This document shows positions 22,494 through 32,650 of a DNA stretch of 64,000 nt, one piece after another. Source of the stretch: Luteimonas cucumeris. GTDB taxonomy: Bacteria > Pseudomonadota > Gammaproteobacteria > Xanthomonadales > Xanthomonadaceae. The stretch covers positions 434,001 through 498,000 of the forward strand of contig NZ_VLKN01000001.1 of NCBI RefSeq assembly GCF_007830035.1. Direction: 5' to 3'. Position numbers and translations under genes: made by a program. The notes beneath the pieces were generated by a model. The model made no database searches. It was not told where the DNA came from and saw only the letters and a program-made list of their open reading frames with translations. Each line of letters starts with the position of its first letter. The first letter of the stretch is position 1.

Positions 22494-24047
22494 ATGACCG
22501 TCCAGCTCGACCCCGCCGTGCAGTCGCCGTCGACGCCCAGCTACTGGGACAACCCCGCCGAGCCGGAGACGCTGACGACCGTGCCGACCAGCATCGCCGC
22601 GCCGGAGCCGGAGGCACCCCCGCTGGCCGCCAATGATGCGGCGATCGCCATCGACGGCAGCGACACCGGCACACGTTTGCCCTCGGGCCAGACCCCGGAC
22701 GGCAAGAGCGTCCGCACCTCGCAGCTGGCCGAAGGCGAACAGTCCACGGTCACCCGCGAGCAGACCATCGCCGAAGCCGGCTTCGGCCAGACCTACGTCA
22801 GCAGCGACCAACTAGTGGTCACCACCCGAGGCACCGGCAACGACGACGTGCAGGTGACCCAGCGCGACGACGGCACGCTGGACGTCTCGGTCAACGGCGA
22901 AAGCTACGAGATGCGCCTGGCCGAAGACCAGGAACTGACCCTGCGCACCGGCGCCGGCAACGACACCATCAATGTTGCGTCCAACGTCAAGGTCAACATC
23001 GTCGTCGACGGCGGCGCCGGCGACGACAGCATCACCACCGGTGCCGGCAACGACCGCATCGACGGCGGTACCGGCAACGACAGCATCACCACGGGCGCCG
23101 GGCGCGACGACATCTTCGGCAACACCGGCAACGACCGCATCGAGGCCGGCAGCGGCGACGACGTGGTCTACGGCGGCGACGGCGACGACGTGATGCTCGG
23201 CAACGATGGCGTCGACTTCCTCGAAGGCGGTCAGGGCAAGGACGACCTGGACGGCGGCGCAGGCAGCAACATGCTGTCCGGCGGCTTGGGCGACGACGTG
23301 ATCCGCAGCGGCGGCGACGGCAACCGCATCTATACCGGCGACGGTACCGACGCCGTCGAGGGCGTCACCACCGGCGACAAGGTCTACGCGCAGCAGGGCA
23401 TCGACGCGATCAACTTCGCCACCGGTGCGCGCGACAACGGCCAGGTCGTGGTCAATGTCGAGCTCGACAGCAGGCTCGGCACGCAGGGCGTCAAGGTCGA
23501 AGGCTCGGAGGCATTCCGTCAGCGCATCGGCGCGGAGATCGAATTCCTGCGCAGTTCGCCGAACGGGCAGCAGATGCTCGCCGAGTTCGACGCCGCCGCG
23601 GCCAACGGCAACACCGTCACCATCCGCGAGTTGGCCAACGAGCAGAACGGCTACGCGCAGACGCTGGGCCGTGGCAACGCCGAGATCAGCAACGGTAGGG
23701 CCGGCGAAGGTTCGGACGTGATCATCAGCTACAACCCGTCATTCCACATGGATGCGTTCCCGGCGCCGGTGGTAGTGCTGTACCACGAGATGTCGCACGC
23801 CTATAACGGCGTCAACGGCACGTTCCAGCCGGGCACCTACACCGGCCCGGGCCCCGATCAGCCTACCCAGAACAGGGAAATTCCCAACGCCGAGCGCCAG
23901 GCCGTAGGCCTGGAAACCAGCGCGACGCCGTTCGATTTCGATGGCGACCCGCGCACGCCGGCCACGACGGCCAATCCCGATCACCTGACCGAGAACGGCT
24001 TGCGCGAGGAACTGGGATTGCCGGATCGACCCAGCTACTCGCTGTAA
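22494..24047 (+). CDS. RTX-repeat protein with M91 (NleD/XopG-like) zinc protease domain
   Basis: A 517-residue protein without a Sec signal. Residues 1-110 are low-complexity Pro/Thr/Asp-rich. About 170-280 are RTX nonapeptide repeats of the GGxGxDxU type (DGGAGDDSI, DGGTGNDSI, YGGDGDDVM, EGGQGKDDL, SGGLGDDVI), which bind calcium. The C-terminal domain carries VVLYHEMSHAYNG, with the zinc site H431-E432-x2-H435, then NAERQAVGLE with E467 as probable third ligand. This is the arrangement of M91 effectors such as NleD, HopH1 and XopG. Calcium-dependent folding outside the cell and cleavage of a target protein are inferred. Its own promoter and a strong terminator flank it, so it is a single-gene unit. 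Confidence 0.78.
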   Translation: MTVQLDPAVQSPSTPSYWDNPAEPETLTTVPTSIAAPEPEAPPLAANDAAIAIDGSDTGTRLPSGQTPDGKSVRTSQLAEGEQSTVTREQTIAEAGFGQTYVSSDQLVVTTRGTGNDDVQVTQRDDGTLDVSVNGESYEMRLAEDQELTLRTGAGNDTINVASNVKVNIVVDGGAGDDSITTGAGNDRIDGGTGNDSITTGAGRDDIFGNTGNDRIEAGSGDDVVYGGDGDDVMLGNDGVDFLEGGQGKDDLDGGAGSNMLSGGLGDDVIRSGGDGNRIYTGDGTDAVEGVTTGDKVYAQQGIDAINFATGARDNGQVVVNVELDSRLGTQGVKVEGSEAFRQRIGAEIEFLRSSPNGQQMLAEFDAAAANGNTVTIRELANEQNGYAQTLGRGNAEISNGRAGEGSDVIISYNPSFHMDAFPAPVVVLYHEMSHAYNGVNGTFQPGTYTGPGPDQPTQNREIPNAERQAVGLETSATPFDFDGDPRTPATTANPDHLTENGLREELGLPDRPSYSL

Positions 24048-24099
24048 TCCGTCCGGTTCGACGTGAGGATCGGGGAAAAACCTGTGAAGGAATATGGGT

Positions 24100-24134
24100 G
24101 ACGGGCGGCGCATTCGGTGCGCCGCCCGTCTTTT
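24100..24134 (+). terminator. intrinsic terminator after the RTX-protease gene
   Basis: A perfect 13-bp stem GACGGGCGGCGCA / TGCGCCGCCCGTC with a TTCGG loop, followed by TTTT. It starts 52 nt after the stop of the preceding gene. Confidence 0.93.
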
Positions 24135-24165
24135 GTCGAGGAATCAGGCGTTGAGGCGTTCGTGC

Positions 24166-24801
24166 ATGCGAGTATCCGGCTGGATGCTGGTCGCATCGAT
24201 GACGGCGGGCCATGCGGCCGCTGGCGCATCTTCGGCCACGCCCCGCAACGCAGCGACGGAGAAAGCCATGCCAGCCGATGCCCGCAACGTCAGCCGGATC
24301 GTGCGCGATGACATGGAGCTGGAGGCACGCTTCGAGTATGCCGCCGACAAACTCAAGGTCGGGTATCGGTTGCGCAATACCGGCAAGACGCCGTTGATGG
24401 TGTTCGATCGCGGCAACCGGCATGCGGTGCTCACCCGGAAACTGGTGCAGGGCGAGATCGCCGCGCCGCTGTTGTCCGAGGACGGCGGCGACATCACGCT
24501 GAGTCATCGCGCGTTGCCGCTGCCCGATCCGGTGCCGATCATTCCGCCGACGCCGCTGGCGGCGCGGGTCGAACCTGGTGCGGTTTTGGACGGCGAATTC
24601 GGGTTCGCGATCCCGTCGCAGGTACCTCCGGAACGCGTGCGCTGGTGCCTGGGCGTGATTCCGTTCGCCAACGACTTCCGGCCGGTCAAAGCCGAGCCAG
24701 ACGCGCGGGAAGTCTGGATCGGTTCGCTGAAGCACGGTGGGCGCCAGCAACTGCTGTGTACGCCCTGGTTCGATGTGGCAACGGCGGCTTTCGAAGCCTG
24801 A
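24166..24801 (+). CDS. secreted protein of unknown function
   Basis: A 211-residue product with an apparent signal peptide (MRVSGWMLVASMTAGHAAAG, cleavage likely near residue 20). The mature part is mostly beta-strand: MELEARFEYAADKLKVGYRL, then RNTGKTPLMVFDRGN, which reads like a small beta-sandwich (an intracellular proteinase-inhibitor or transglutaminase-like Ig fold), but I do not recognise the family. Two cysteines (in RWCLGV and LLCTPW) could form a disulphide. ATG at 24166 was chosen because it begins the signal peptide, with TTGAGG upstream. It starts just after the strong terminator of the RTX-protease gene, so it needs its own promoter, which I could not identify. Confidence 0.6.
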   Translation: MRVSGWMLVASMTAGHAAAGASSATPRNAATEKAMPADARNVSRIVRDDMELEARFEYAADKLKVGYRLRNTGKTPLMVFDRGNRHAVLTRKLVQGEIAAPLLSEDGGDITLSHRALPLPDPVPIIPPTPLAARVEPGAVLDGEFGFAIPSQVPPERVRWCLGVIPFANDFRPVKAEPDAREVWIGSLKHGGRQQLLCTPWFDVATAAFEA

Positions 24802-24902
24802 AGACGGCGGGCTCCGTATGACCTAGCGCTTTGCGCGCACGACTTGGATGTCAGGCCCGCTGTCGCGCGCGCAGCGCACGCTACGGTGCGGTCGCAGCAC
24901 CA

Positions 24903-24933
24903 CAAAAAAAAGCCCCGCAATGCGGGGCTTTTT
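24903..24933. terminator. bidirectional intrinsic terminator
   Basis: AGCCCCGC / GCGGGGCT stem (24911-24929) with a 3-nt loop, flanked by an A-run on the left and a T-run on the right. It can end hppA transcripts on the minus strand (U8 tail) and transcripts of the 24166 gene on the plus strand. Confidence 0.92.
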
Positions 24934-24956
24934 CCGGATCGTACCGCAACCGTGGA

Positions 24957-26984
<2,028 letters not shown>

Positions 26985-27241
26985 GAACCCCTCCCGTGGT
27001 GTATGCCCAAAAGACAGCTTCCCGACTATGGCATAGGCCCGGCGGACAACCAAACCGCGACTGTGACGCCCGTTCCGTTGTCGGGACGGGCGGGCGCCTC
27101 CATGTCGACCATGGACCGCCTCTCCGGCGTCGCCGGGGCCGGGGGCCGGACGATCTCCGGCGCCGGCATCGATGATCGAACCTCCGCCGCCGCGTTTATG
27201 ATCCGGGCAACGAACATCCACCTGTCCGCGGGAGCACCGGC

Positions 27242-27694
27242 ATGGACGAAGTCGAAAACAGCCTCCCGACCGGCGTCGGCGAGCACGAGGTCTGGAGCGG
27301 CACGCCCTCGCAATGGCAGAACCTGTGGTCCTGGGTGGCCTGCGTGCTGCTCGTTCCGATCCCGTGGGCACTGTGGCGTGCGCTGGTCACGCGCAGTACC
27401 CGTTATGCGCTCACCGACCAGCGCCTGAAGACCAGGCGCGGCGTGTTCAACCGCGTGACCCATGACCTGGAGTTGTATCGGGTCAAGGACACGCATTTCC
27501 GGCAGAGCTTCTGGCAGCGCATGGCCGGCATCGGCAACATCGTGCTCAGCACTTCCGACGCCACCACGCCGACGATGGTGATCGGCGATATCAGGGAGGC
27601 GGAAAGCGTGCGCGAACGCATCCGCGCGCTGGTCGAGCAGCGACGCGACGCCAAGCGCGTGCGCGAGCTCGACCTGGGGCACGATTCGCTCTAG
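27242..27694 (+). CDS. PH domain-containing membrane protein (bPH2 type)
   Basis: A 150-residue protein with one hydrophobic stretch ([20 protein letters not shown], about 30-49) followed by a bacterial PH-like domain: [34 protein letters not shown]. The YALTDQRL...G and ELYRVKD segments are the hallmark of the bPH2 (DUF304) family. Typical relatives have two membrane helices; here only one is obvious. GGGAG lies about 8 nt before the ATG. Cellular role unknown. It stands alone, convergent with the next gene. The 257 nt upstream show only a GC-rich hairpin and no recognised promoter. Confidence 0.8.
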   Translation: MDEVENSLPTGVGEHEVWSGTPSQWQNLWSWVACVLLVPIPWALWRALVTRSTRYALTDQRLKTRRGVFNRVTHDLELYRVKDTHFRQSFWQRMAGIGNIVLSTSDATTPTMVIGDIREAESVRERIRALVEQRRDAKRVRELDLGHDSL

Positions 27695-27716
27695 CGCGAG
27701 CGACTCAACACTCGCG

Positions 27717-28079
27717 TTACGGACTGCCGGTCAACTCGATCCGTCGCTTCCTGCTCAACGAATCCAGTGCCTTGCGATAAGACCACTCGACCAGTTCGAC
27801 CAGATAGTCGGCCGGAACCTTGCGGACATCGACGATGGTGACCCAGCGATAACGGCCCAGCCATCGCGCCGGCTTGATGCCGGGTACGTCGGTCAACTCG
27901 ATGAAACGTTCCGCGCTGACGCGGATGCTGAAACGCCACCGCTCCGGCTCGCTGGTCTTGAAGTAGGCGAAGGTCTTGTCGCCGACCGAATAGACCAGCA
28001 CGTTCATCGGCGCATCGAGCATGCGCGAGCTGGCGCCTGGCAGGCGCGAGCACAAGGCCTTGAGTTGACGGGTATCCAT
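27717..28079 (-). CDS. MmcQ/YjbR family protein
   Basis: A 120-residue protein with the layout of the MmcQ/YjbR family (CyaY-like fold, DNA-binding proposed): LCSRLPGASSRM, KTFAYFKTSEPERWRFSIRV, PARWLGRYRWVTIVDV and a C-terminal VEWSYRKALDSLSRK. In this family a conserved W and Y/R surface is thought to contact DNA, but the physiological role is unknown. The ATG at 28079 is the only convincing start. It is convergent with the PH-domain gene, with 22 nt between stops. Confidence 0.8.
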   Translation of the reverse strand: MDTRQLKALCSRLPGASSRMLDAPMNVLVYSVGDKTFAYFKTSEPERWRFSIRVSAERFIELTDVPGIKPARWLGRYRWVTIVDVRKVPADYLVELVEWSYRKALDSLSRKRRIELTGSP

Positions 28080-28158
28080 GCGTGGCAGCGAGTGATCGAT
28101 TCCTTATCGAGTCTAAGCGATGCGCCGCACGCGTTGCCCTGTGTTGCGCCGGCGTGCA

Positions 28159-28521
28159 TCACTTCTCATCTGGCAGCGGCGTCTGCTGGTTGAAGGCCAG
28201 TTTCCAGGCCGAATCCTGCCGGAGGTAGAGGCTGCCTACCAGCGCGCGGTAAGGCGGCTCGCGGTCGTTGCGGACTGCAACGGCACGATAGGTGACGAGT
28301 GCCACGCCAGGCGCCAGTTCCCGCATGGCGAAGTCCTCCAGGTCGACGTGCGTCCAGCGTGCGTTGCCCTGGATCGATTGCAGTATCCGCGCACGCGACA
28401 TCACGCCCGCGGGTTCGGGATAGGCGGCGATGGATTCAGTGGCCAGGTGTTCCTCGTAATACTGCCGCGTGCCGGTCCAGAATCCGGATTCCAGGTTTTC
28501 GAGCTGCTCGGCGAGATTCAT
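28159..28521 (-). CDS. SnoaL/DUF4440-like NTF2-fold protein
   Basis: A 120-residue small protein, MNLAEQLENLESGFWTGTRQ at the N-terminus, then RARILQSIQGNARWTHVDLEDF and VALVTYRAVAVRNDREPPYRALVGSLY ending WKLAFNQQTPLP. The alternation of a long N-terminal helix and an antiparallel sheet ending 'W(K)LAFNQQTPL' is typical of DUF4440/SnoaL-like proteins. No catalytic residues can be assigned. The ATG at 28521 follows an AGGAGG at 8 nt, so the longer in-frame extension upstream was rejected. Monocistronic. Confidence 0.72.
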   Translation of the reverse strand: MNLAEQLENLESGFWTGTRQYYEEHLATESIAAYPEPAGVMSRARILQSIQGNARWTHVDLEDFAMRELAPGVALVTYRAVAVRNDREPPYRALVGSLYLRQDSAWKLAFNQQTPLPDEK

Positions 28522-28701
28522 CACGATCCTCCTGCAAAAGCGGTCGATGTCGCGATGATGCGCCGGTGCCGATGGCATGGGCAAACGTTCGTCATCGTCA
28601 CGTGCCTGCGCGCAGGTTGCGCGGCCCCAGCCTGGAAGTCAGGATGGGCGTGTCGCGTTACAGGCACCCTGCGCGACCGGCCCGATACGGAGGTGTGGAT
28701 C

Positions 28702-30516
28702 ATGCTGTTGCCCAGCAAGTCGAACGGTGGTGCCCTGGCGATCGTCCTTGCCGTGGTGGCGATCGTGGTCGTCGCGGCGATCGCGTTGATCGGCTGGCGC
28801 GCGTCGCGACTGCAGCGCGTCGAACTCGTCGACACGCTGAAGGGACAGATCATCGAGCTGGAAGCAGTGCGCCAGCAGCTGCAACAGCGACGCGTGCCCG
28901 ACGACTGGAAGGTCGGCATGTTCATCGCCAGCCGCACGCTCAACCATGCGCTCGATACGCTGGAGGGCTCCCGCATCCGGCTGGCGGATGTTCCGGGCAT
29001 GACCTTCGAGGTGCTGTCGCTCGACGCCGCGCCGAGGTCCGGCTCCACGCGTGTGGAAGTGGTGCTGCGTGCCAGCAGCGAACGGCGTCCACAGCTGTCG
29101 GTGCGCATCAGCGGCTCGGCGCTGCTGTTGCTGCGTGAGGTGAGGCAGGCCGCGGACGGCGTCGACACCGCACATTTCTCGTTGTCGATGCTCGACATCG
29201 CGCCGCAGCTTGACTGGCGCAACCTCACCGTCGGCGGCACCCGCCTCGTCAACGGCATCGTGTCTTCGCGTGCGACCGAACGACTGGCCGATGGCCTGGC
29301 GCTGAACCTGCCGCTGCGCGTGCCGGCGATCGTTCCGCTGCAGCTCGACAAGGCGGTCACGATCCAGGCCGGCGCTTCGTCCTACGACCTGCGCCTGAGC
29401 ATGCCGCCATCGACGATCGATGCCTCGTTCGTGCTGGCCACGCCGATCGCCACGCCGCAGGGCATCTGGATTCTCGGCGGCGACCGGCCCGCGCTCGATC
29501 TGCCATCGCGCGACAGCCTGCCCAACGACGTCGAATCGCTGCGCGAGCGCGTGGCGCAGCTGGAGCGCGACATCGATGGCCAGCTCGCCAGGGTGCTGGA
29601 TCCGGCGGCGGACACCGCGTTGTGGATCAGCAGCGCCTACGCCGCGTCCATCTTCCAGTCGTTCAACGCGCTGCCCGACGAACAGCGTCGCATCGACGTC
29701 GAAGTCGGCAATGCCAGCGGCACGCTGGTCGAGCGCAGTTTCAACGTTCTCAACCAGCCGGCACGTTTCACCAGTAGCCTGCAATCCGGCGCCGGCACGC
29801 TCCAGATCGGACAGGTGCAAACCACGTGGACGGCAGGCAAGGGCCTGGGCGCCGCCATTCCGGTCAAGGCCGACGCGACCGCGCAGGTCGAGGCGCATGT
29901 CTTTCCGCCGCGGATCCTCGGCGGCAGTCGCCAGATCGATGCGACATTGTCCGGCGCGGCTGCCGACACGCTCGATGTCGCGCTGGGATTGCGCGCGGTC
30001 AGCCATGGCGCGCACCAGGCGCTGGTGATCGGACCGGTCGTCGGCTGCGACGAGATCGACCTCACCCTGGAAACGGCGACCGTGCCCACGCTCGGCATCC
30101 GCCAGTCATTGCCGCTGACCGACATCCCGGTGAACGGCGTGGTGCTGCTGGATACCGCGCCGCGCCATCTGCCACGCGACATGGCGGCGAGCCCGCGACG
30201 GATCGCCTTCGTCGGCGAACCGGCCTGGATCACCACGACGTGGAAGAATCCCCGCGTCGAGATCGGCGAACGCGGTTACCTGATCCGTTCCGATTTCACC
30301 ACGCAGCTGGACAGCGTCGCGCCAACGGAGCATGTCGGCAAGCAGGCACTGGCTGCCGCTTTCCAGCAAGCCTGGGCACTCGAAACGAAGCCGACATGCC
30401 CCGCCCGACGCTCGCCGGTCGTGCTGCTCAACGGCATCGACATCGCCGAAACCGACGACATCGCCAGCACCGCGCGTCTGATCATGGGCGGCCTTGGCGG
30501 AGCGAGGCGCAGGTGA
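28702..30516 (+). CDS. large membrane-anchored protein of unknown function
   Basis: A 604-residue product. Residues about 12-34 are one strongly hydrophobic helix (AIVLAVVAIVVVAAIALIGW), so the rest is expected in the periplasm. A short coiled-coil follows (RVELVDTLKGQIIELEAVRQ). The remainder is rich in beta-strands and repeated blocks of similar character: several 'Q(L/V)...LDVALGLRAVSHGAHQALVIG' type stretches. The overall look resembles AsmA/DUF-type periplasmic proteins or LPS-transport accessory proteins, but I cannot name a family. The ATG at 28702 has GGAGG about 8 nt upstream. Alone on its strand, between a SnoaL-like gene and convergent pfp. Confidence 0.6.
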   Translation: MLLPSKSNGGALAIVLAVVAIVVVAAIALIGWRASRLQRVELVDTLKGQIIELEAVRQQLQQRRVPDDWKVGMFIASRTLNHALDTLEGSRIRLADVPGMTFEVLSLDAAPRSGSTRVEVVLRASSERRPQLSVRISGSALLLLREVRQAADGVDTAHFSLSMLDIAPQLDWRNLTVGGTRLVNGIVSSRATERLADGLALNLPLRVPAIVPLQLDKAVTIQAGASSYDLRLSMPPSTIDASFVLATPIATPQGIWILGGDRPALDLPSRDSLPNDVESLRERVAQLERDIDGQLARVLDPAADTALWISSAYAASIFQSFNALPDEQRRIDVEVGNASGTLVERSFNVLNQPARFTSSLQSGAGTLQIGQVQTTWTAGKGLGAAIPVKADATAQVEAHVFPPRILGGSRQIDATLSGAAADTLDVALGLRAVSHGAHQALVIGPVVGCDEIDLTLETATVPTLGIRQSLPLTDIPVNGVVLLDTAPRHLPRDMAASPRRIAFVGEPAWITTTWKNPRVEIGERGYLIRSDFTTQLDSVAPTEHVGKQALAAAFQQAWALETKPTCPARRSPVVLLNGIDIAETDDIASTARLIMGGLGGARRR

Positions 30517-30576
30517 GGCCGTAGCGATAGGCAGCGATCCGCCGACGCGTGCACGCGGCAACGGACCGCACACGAC

Positions 30577-31830
30577 TCAGCCTGTGAAATCCGCCAGCTT
30601 CGCCTTCACCGCCACATTCTTCAGCGTCACGTACTTCGGAATGCCATCGCGGCCATACGGCGGCGGCGATTCGCCACGGATCAGCGGCTCCAGGTAACGG
30701 CGCGCCGACGCGGTGATGCCGTAGCCATCCTTGCGGATGAAGCCTGCGGGCATGGTCTTCTCGTGGTTGGCGACCTTTTCCAGCGGCGCGGCCTCGATCT
30801 TCCAGCGATAGGGCGCATCGGACGTGCGCCGGATCACCGGCATCGTCGCGTTCATGCCTTTCAGTGCGAACTGCACCGCGGTCTTGCCGACCGCCATCGC
30901 CTGCTCCAGATCGGTCTTCGAGGCGAGGTGGCGCGCGGAACGCTGCAGGTAATCGGGCAGCGTCCAGTGCACCTTCATGCCGAGCTGGTCCTTGACGCGG
31001 CCGGCGAGGAACGACGCCACGCCGCCGAGCTGCGTGTGTCCGAACGAATCCTTGCCGCCGCCGGCATCGGCGACGAACTTGCCGTCGGCGCTGCGGATGC
31101 CTTCGCTGGCGACCACCACGCAGTAACCGACGCGCGCGACGATCTTCTTCACCTGCGCCAGGAAGTCGGCCTCGTCGTAGGGCCGTTCCGGGAACAGGAT
31201 CAGGTGTGGCGCGTCGTCGCTGCCCTTGCCGGCCAGGCCGGCGGCGGCGGCCAGCCAGCCGGCGTGGCGACCCATGGCCTCGTAGACGAACACCTTGGTC
31301 GAGGTCTCCGCCATCGCGGCCACATCCAGCGCCGCCTCGCGCACCGACACTGCGGTGTACTTGGCGGCCGAACCGAAGCCGGGGCAACAGTCGGTCACGG
31401 CCAGGTCGTTGTCGACCGTCTTCGGCACGCCGATGCAGGTCAGCGGGTAGTCGAACTCGGCCGCGAGTCGGGACACCTTCAGCGCCGTATCGGCGGAATC
31501 GTTGCCACCGTTGTAGAGGAACCAGCGCACGTCGTGCGCCTTGAACACGGCCAGCAGGCGCTCGTAGCGGGCGCGGTCGGCTTCCAGCGATTTCAGCTTC
31601 ACCCGGCATGAACCGAACGCGCCGCCCGGCGTGTGCGCCAGCGCGCGGATCGCCGCGGCGGATTCCTTCGACGTATCGATCAGTTCCTCGCGCAGCGCGC
31701 CGAGGATGCCGTTGCGCGCCGCCAGCACCTTGACCTTGCGCGCACGCGCCTCGGTGATGACCGCCGAGGCGGTGGCGTTGATGACAGCGGTGACACCGCC
31801 GGACTGGGCGTAGAGCAGGGTTCCGGGCAT
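30577..31830 (-). CDS. pfp: pyrophosphate-dependent 6-phosphofructokinase
   Basis: Phosphorylates fructose 6-phosphate with PPi, reversibly, so it serves both glycolysis and gluconeogenesis. The product is 417 residues. Phosphate-donor residues indicate PPi use: GGNDS (ATP enzymes have GGDGS) and GVPKTVDNDL (ATP enzymes have PGTIDND), where the Asp and Lys block ATP. The start MPGTLLYAQSGGVTAVINAT at 31830 was preferred because the fold begins at once; an 18-codon upstream extension is not conserved-looking. It is divergent from adk. Together with ppa and hppA it points to a metabolism that uses PPi as an energy carrier. Confidence 0.93.
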   Translation of the reverse strand: MPGTLLYAQSGGVTAVINATASAVITEARARKVKVLAARNGILGALREELIDTSKESAAAIRALAHTPGGAFGSCRVKLKSLEADRARYERLLAVFKAHDVRWFLYNGGNDSADTALKVSRLAAEFDYPLTCIGVPKTVDNDLAVTDCCPGFGSAAKYTAVSVREAALDVAAMAETSTKVFVYEAMGRHAGWLAAAAGLAGKGSDDAPHLILFPERPYDEADFLAQVKKIVARVGYCVVVASEGIRSADGKFVADAGGGKDSFGHTQLGGVASFLAGRVKDQLGMKVHWTLPDYLQRSARHLASKTDLEQAMAVGKTAVQFALKGMNATMPVIRRTSDAPYRWKIEAAPLEKVANHEKTMPAGFIRKDGYGITASARRYLEPLIRGESPPPYGRDGIPKYVTLKNVAVKAKLADFTG

Positions 31831-31955
31831 GGGCTGGGCTCTGGTTCTGGGCAGGGAATCGACGGGAATAAGGTAAGCTGGCACGGTTTTCCGGCGCGGT
31901 CCGGGCAGTGTAACGCCCCGCGGCGGCTCGAATTTTTGACGTTTTGGAGCAAGCG

Positions 31956-32534
31956 ATGCGACTGGTACTCCTCGGCGCGCCCGGTTCCGGCAAGGGCACG
32001 CAGGCGGCGAAGCTGAAACAGCACCTGCAGGTGCCGCACATTTCCACCGGCGACCTGCTGCGCGCGGAAGTGGCCGTCGGCAGTCCCCTGGGCCTGGAGG
32101 CCAAGGAAATCATGGCGCGCGGCGACCTGGTCTCCGACGCGATCCTGCTGGGCATGCTGGAGGAGCGCTTCTCGCGTCCGGACACCGTCAACGGTTTCAT
32201 CCTCGACGGCTATCCGCGCAACCTGGCGCAGGCCGCGGCGATGGACAGCCTGCTGCAACGCATCGGCCAGCCGATGGACATCGCATTGCAGCTGGAAGTC
32301 GACAACGAGCTGCTGATCGAACGCATCGCCGGCCGCGCCAAGGCCGAGGGCCGCGCCGACGACAACCCCGAATCGGTGCGCAAGCGCCTGCAGGTGTACG
32401 ACCAGCAGACCGCGCCGGTGATCGAGTTCTACCGCCAGCATGGCCAGCTGACCGTGGTCGATGGCGTCGGAACGCTGGACGAGGTGTTCAACCGGATCAT
32501 CGAGGCGATCGCGCCTGCGACGGAAGTGGGCTGA
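31956..32534 (+). CDS. adk: adenylate kinase
   Basis: AMP + ATP to 2 ADP. The product is 192 residues. P-loop GAPGSGKGTQ at 7-16, AMP-binding STGDLLRAEV, the FILDGYPRN motif and the LID region RAKAEGRADDNPESVRKRL. The LID is the short form without zinc cysteines. GGAG lies 7 nt before the ATG at 31956; a start four codons upstream would use this ribosome site as coding sequence. It lies divergent from pfp and 116 nt before mpl. Adk supplies the adenylate balance for the neighbouring PPi and nucleotide pathways; no direct functional link is implied. Confidence 0.97.
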   Translation: MRLVLLGAPGSGKGTQAAKLKQHLQVPHISTGDLLRAEVAVGSPLGLEAKEIMARGDLVSDAILLGMLEERFSRPDTVNGFILDGYPRNLAQAAAMDSLLQRIGQPMDIALQLEVDNELLIERIAGRAKAEGRADDNPESVRKRLQVYDQQTAPVIEFYRQHGQLTVVDGVGTLDEVFNRIIEAIAPATEVG

Positions 32535-32545
32535 TTGTTCTGGCC

Positions 32546-32632
32546 GTCATCCCGGCGCAAGCCGGGATCCAGTGCCTTTGATGTTTCGAATCTGCATGCA
32601 AAATCCTGGGTCCCGGCTTGCGCCGGGGTGAC
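32546..32632. repeat. long inverted repeat (REP-like, cccggc family)
   Basis: gtcatcccggcgcaagccgg (from 32546) pairs with tcccggcttgcgccggggtg ending at 32632 across about 35 nt. It fills the adk-mpl gap and should form a strong mRNA stem. Single arms of the same family lie at 34128, 50152 and 50432. Confidence 0.88.
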
Positions 32633-32650
32633 GGCACAAGAAAACCTCGC

